A stretch of 64,000 nt of DNA. It comes from Cryptomeria japonica. Lineage: Eukaryota > Streptophyta > Pinopsida > Cupressales > Cupressaceae. The stretch is taken from NCBI RefSeq assembly GCF_030272615.1, contig NC_081405.1, positions 21,492,047 through 21,556,046 of the forward strand, read 5' to 3'. How positions within the stretch are numbered: position 1 is the stretch's first letter; each line of letters starts with the position of its first letter. The translations under genes were made by a program, and so were the position numbers. This document shows, one piece after another, positions 62,274-64,000 of this stretch. The notes beneath the pieces were generated by a model, which ran no database searches, was not told where the DNA came from, and was given only the letters and a program-made list of their open reading frames with translations.

Positions 62274-64000
62274 TTCGGGTATTTACTTGATTAATTAAAC
62301 ATTCTTTGTTTAATTATTTAAGTTCCCTTTATCTCTATTACACTTAAGCTAACTTTAGGTGCATATAATTAATTGTTTTAATTAATTATTATGTGCAAAC
62401 CTAGGTTTTCCCTTTTTAGGGTTTCTTGACCTATTAAAGGTTGAGTTCTTTCTTTTCATTGTAAGAATCACATTACATATTTTTGTGAATATTGAGCTCT
62501 CTCTTTTTGAGCATATTCTCTGTGTTTTGTATGTTCTTCAGATTTTGCTTCATTGCTTCTCCTTGTAACAGGTTATTCGGCTTGCAGAAGATCTTCAGGC
62601 TCCTGTGGTGTTGAATTTTCTCAACTCCTATATGGTATCAGAGCATGGATCTGCAGCTGCCTGTTCTTGTTTTTGAGTTTTTTGGCTTTGGAAGCAGATC
62701 TGGGGTTTCAGGAATTTTTTTGTGTACCTAGGGTTTGAGCTTTTTTTCTGAGCACTTTGGGCCTAAACAGACCTCACCATTGTGCTCAGAAGGCCCGAAA
62801 ACCCCTATGGTCATATAAAATTTGACCTATTTTGGTTCCTGAGCCTCCGGGAGCTATTTTTTTTCGATCCAGGCCGTACGACCTTGGCACGCAGATCGAG
62901 AAAAAAATTAAAAAATAAATAAATTATTTTTTGCCTTTTTACGGCATGTAGGCCGCAATTTTCTTTTAAAAAAAAAAAATCTTTCAAAAAAGGCGAAAAA
63001 AAAAAAGAGGTTTTTGTTTCTTTTTAAGAAAAAAAAAATTTTTTGGGCACATTTTTTGGGTACCGCAGGGTACCGGACTGACAGGCTTGTCAGACCTGTC
63101 AGTCCGGCCCCTGCGGCCCCCACCGGTGGCCCCTCCGTCCTTTTCCGGATGCCGCCGCTATTCCTCCAACTCTCGCCGCCCGCGAACTGCCGCCGCCGGC
63201 CGCTCCATATCGCCGCTCCGGCTCCCCGCCAGCCAGGTCCGCCGTCTCCGCCTCCCTGCGCTGCCGCCGCCGGCCGCTCACCTTCCGGCCGCCGCCTATC
63301 AAAACTGCCAGCAGCTCGGCTCCGTCCGCTCCCCGGGCGCAGTTGTTTTCGGCCGCCGCCCTGCCACCCGGCCGCCACCGGAGCTCCGCTCCCTGGCCAC
63401 CAGACAACCAATAGGCCACCAGACCCCTTTTTTGGGCCTTTTCAAGGGGGGTTTGGTTTTTTGGCCCTATCTTGGGCATACGGAGTCGGATTTTGGCAAA
63501 CGAATAGGCATCGAAAAGCTGGTTCCGAGGCCGACCTCATGGTGTTGGTAATTTATTCCAATTTTGCTGTTTGACTGTGTTTTTTTACAGTCAAATTGAG
63601 GTCTCTTTTTTGCACTCCGGGAGACGTAGAATGAGCATCCGACCTCCGTTTTTCGAAAACTTTATATTTTCGAAAAGCGTGTTTTGTGTACTTTCCAGAA
63701 ATATGAGTTTTTTTCCAGATTCTGGTCCATGCATATTTTATTCAGTTTTTTGCTTTTAAGCACTCTGGTGGATATCGTGGTTGTTTCAGGTCCTGGGATC
63801 TCTTTTCTGAGTAGGGTGTCTCTGTTTTGATTCTCGTTTCTATTTCTAGTCTTCTTATCATTGTAGCTTGTAATTATGCAAACGCACTGAGATAAAGTGC
63901 CATCATGCATTGTTTACTTGGAATCTTGCATATCTTGTGTCTTGTTGTACATGCACTGTTGATCAAGTGCCATGAGGGGGTTGATGTTTGCCTTTGTTTG
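62274..64000 (+). mobile_element. 5' part of second non-autonomous LTR element
   Basis: The LTR at 62274-62632 starts TGTTAGAG and ends near CTCAACTCCTATA. It is followed by a perfect primer-binding site TGGTATCAGAGC (62633-62644). It belongs to the family of 33536-36524: the LTR ends, primer site and first 100 bp of the leader match. The rest, including any 3' LTR, lies beyond the window. No gag or pol is seen by 64000. Confidence 0.85.
63060..63450 (+). other. GC-rich leader with a perfect hairpin
   Basis: This GC-rich island has a perfect 13-bp inverted repeat with a 9-nt loop at 63073-63107 (CCGGACTGACAGG and its complement). Long overlapping frames on both strands (for example 63014-63574 + and 63099-63479 -) are Pro/Arg/Ala-rich and look like composition effects. 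Confidence 0.6.

Noticed and set aside
63014-63574. Pro/Arg/Ala-rich ORFs on both strands of the GC-rich block (also 35283-35797)
   Set aside because: Overlapping open frames on both strands in GC-rich sequence with no conserved motif; they lie in the leader of a non-autonomous LTR element.

Overview
The window looks like a piece of a large, AT-rich, repeat-dominated land-plant nuclear genome. A gymnosperm, perhaps a conifer, is my best guess. The reasons are very low gene density, old and well-diverged retroelements nested in one another, several solo LTRs, plant-type LINEs with a C-terminal RNase H, and plant-specific SPIRAL1-like genes. No marker in the window fixes the species.

Host genes. 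I can defend two complete genes, both on the minus strand and both SPIRAL1-like microtubule proteins with two exons: 1050-1377 (76 aa) and 26064-26507 (80 aa). They are close paralogues about 25 kb apart. A third possible host gene or gene relic at 38368-39504 (+) shows three exons with clean GT-AG junctions, but I do not recognise its product.

Layout. 0-7 kb: edge of a miniature LTR element (TRIM), SPR1-like gene A, a 75-bp minisatellite, and a decayed LINE (+) carrying a complete 385-bp TRIM and a probable SINE. 7.1-18.7 kb: an old Ty3/gypsy chromovirus (+) with a Ty1/copia element (-) inserted in its gag. 19.3-23.5 kb: LINE debris, a solo copia LTR with a long TA tract, and an array of tandem palindromes. 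24-37 kb: a family of AT-rich repeats, two copies of which lie inverted around SPR1-like gene B. They are interrupted by LINE debris, a decayed copy of an unnamed protein family, and a 3-kb non-autonomous LTR element (-). 38-43 kb: the possible multi-exon gene, then gypsy and copia fragments. 43-62.3 kb: a copia element (+) whose 5' LTR holds a solo gypsy LTR and whose reverse transcriptase region holds a 13.5-kb insertion. 62.3-64 kb: the 5' part of a second copy of the non-autonomous LTR family, running off the window.

The most unusual object is the 13.5-kb insertion (48270-61757, minus strand). Subtracting a 4.5-kb solo LTR that landed in it leaves about 9 kb. In transcriptional order this holds an array of five 187-189-bp monomers with tRNA-like A/B-box motifs, LINE ORF1, LINE ORF2 (endonuclease, RT, zinc finger, RNase H), and a third ORF of about 575 codons. 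ORF3 encodes a globular domain, an acidic/basic linker and coiled coils. A second, diverged copy of the ORF3 family lies at 30921-32350, again downstream of a LINE RNase H fragment on the same strand. This suggests a LINE lineage with a third ORF and a monomer-type 5' region. That is inference from two copies and needs genome-wide comparison.
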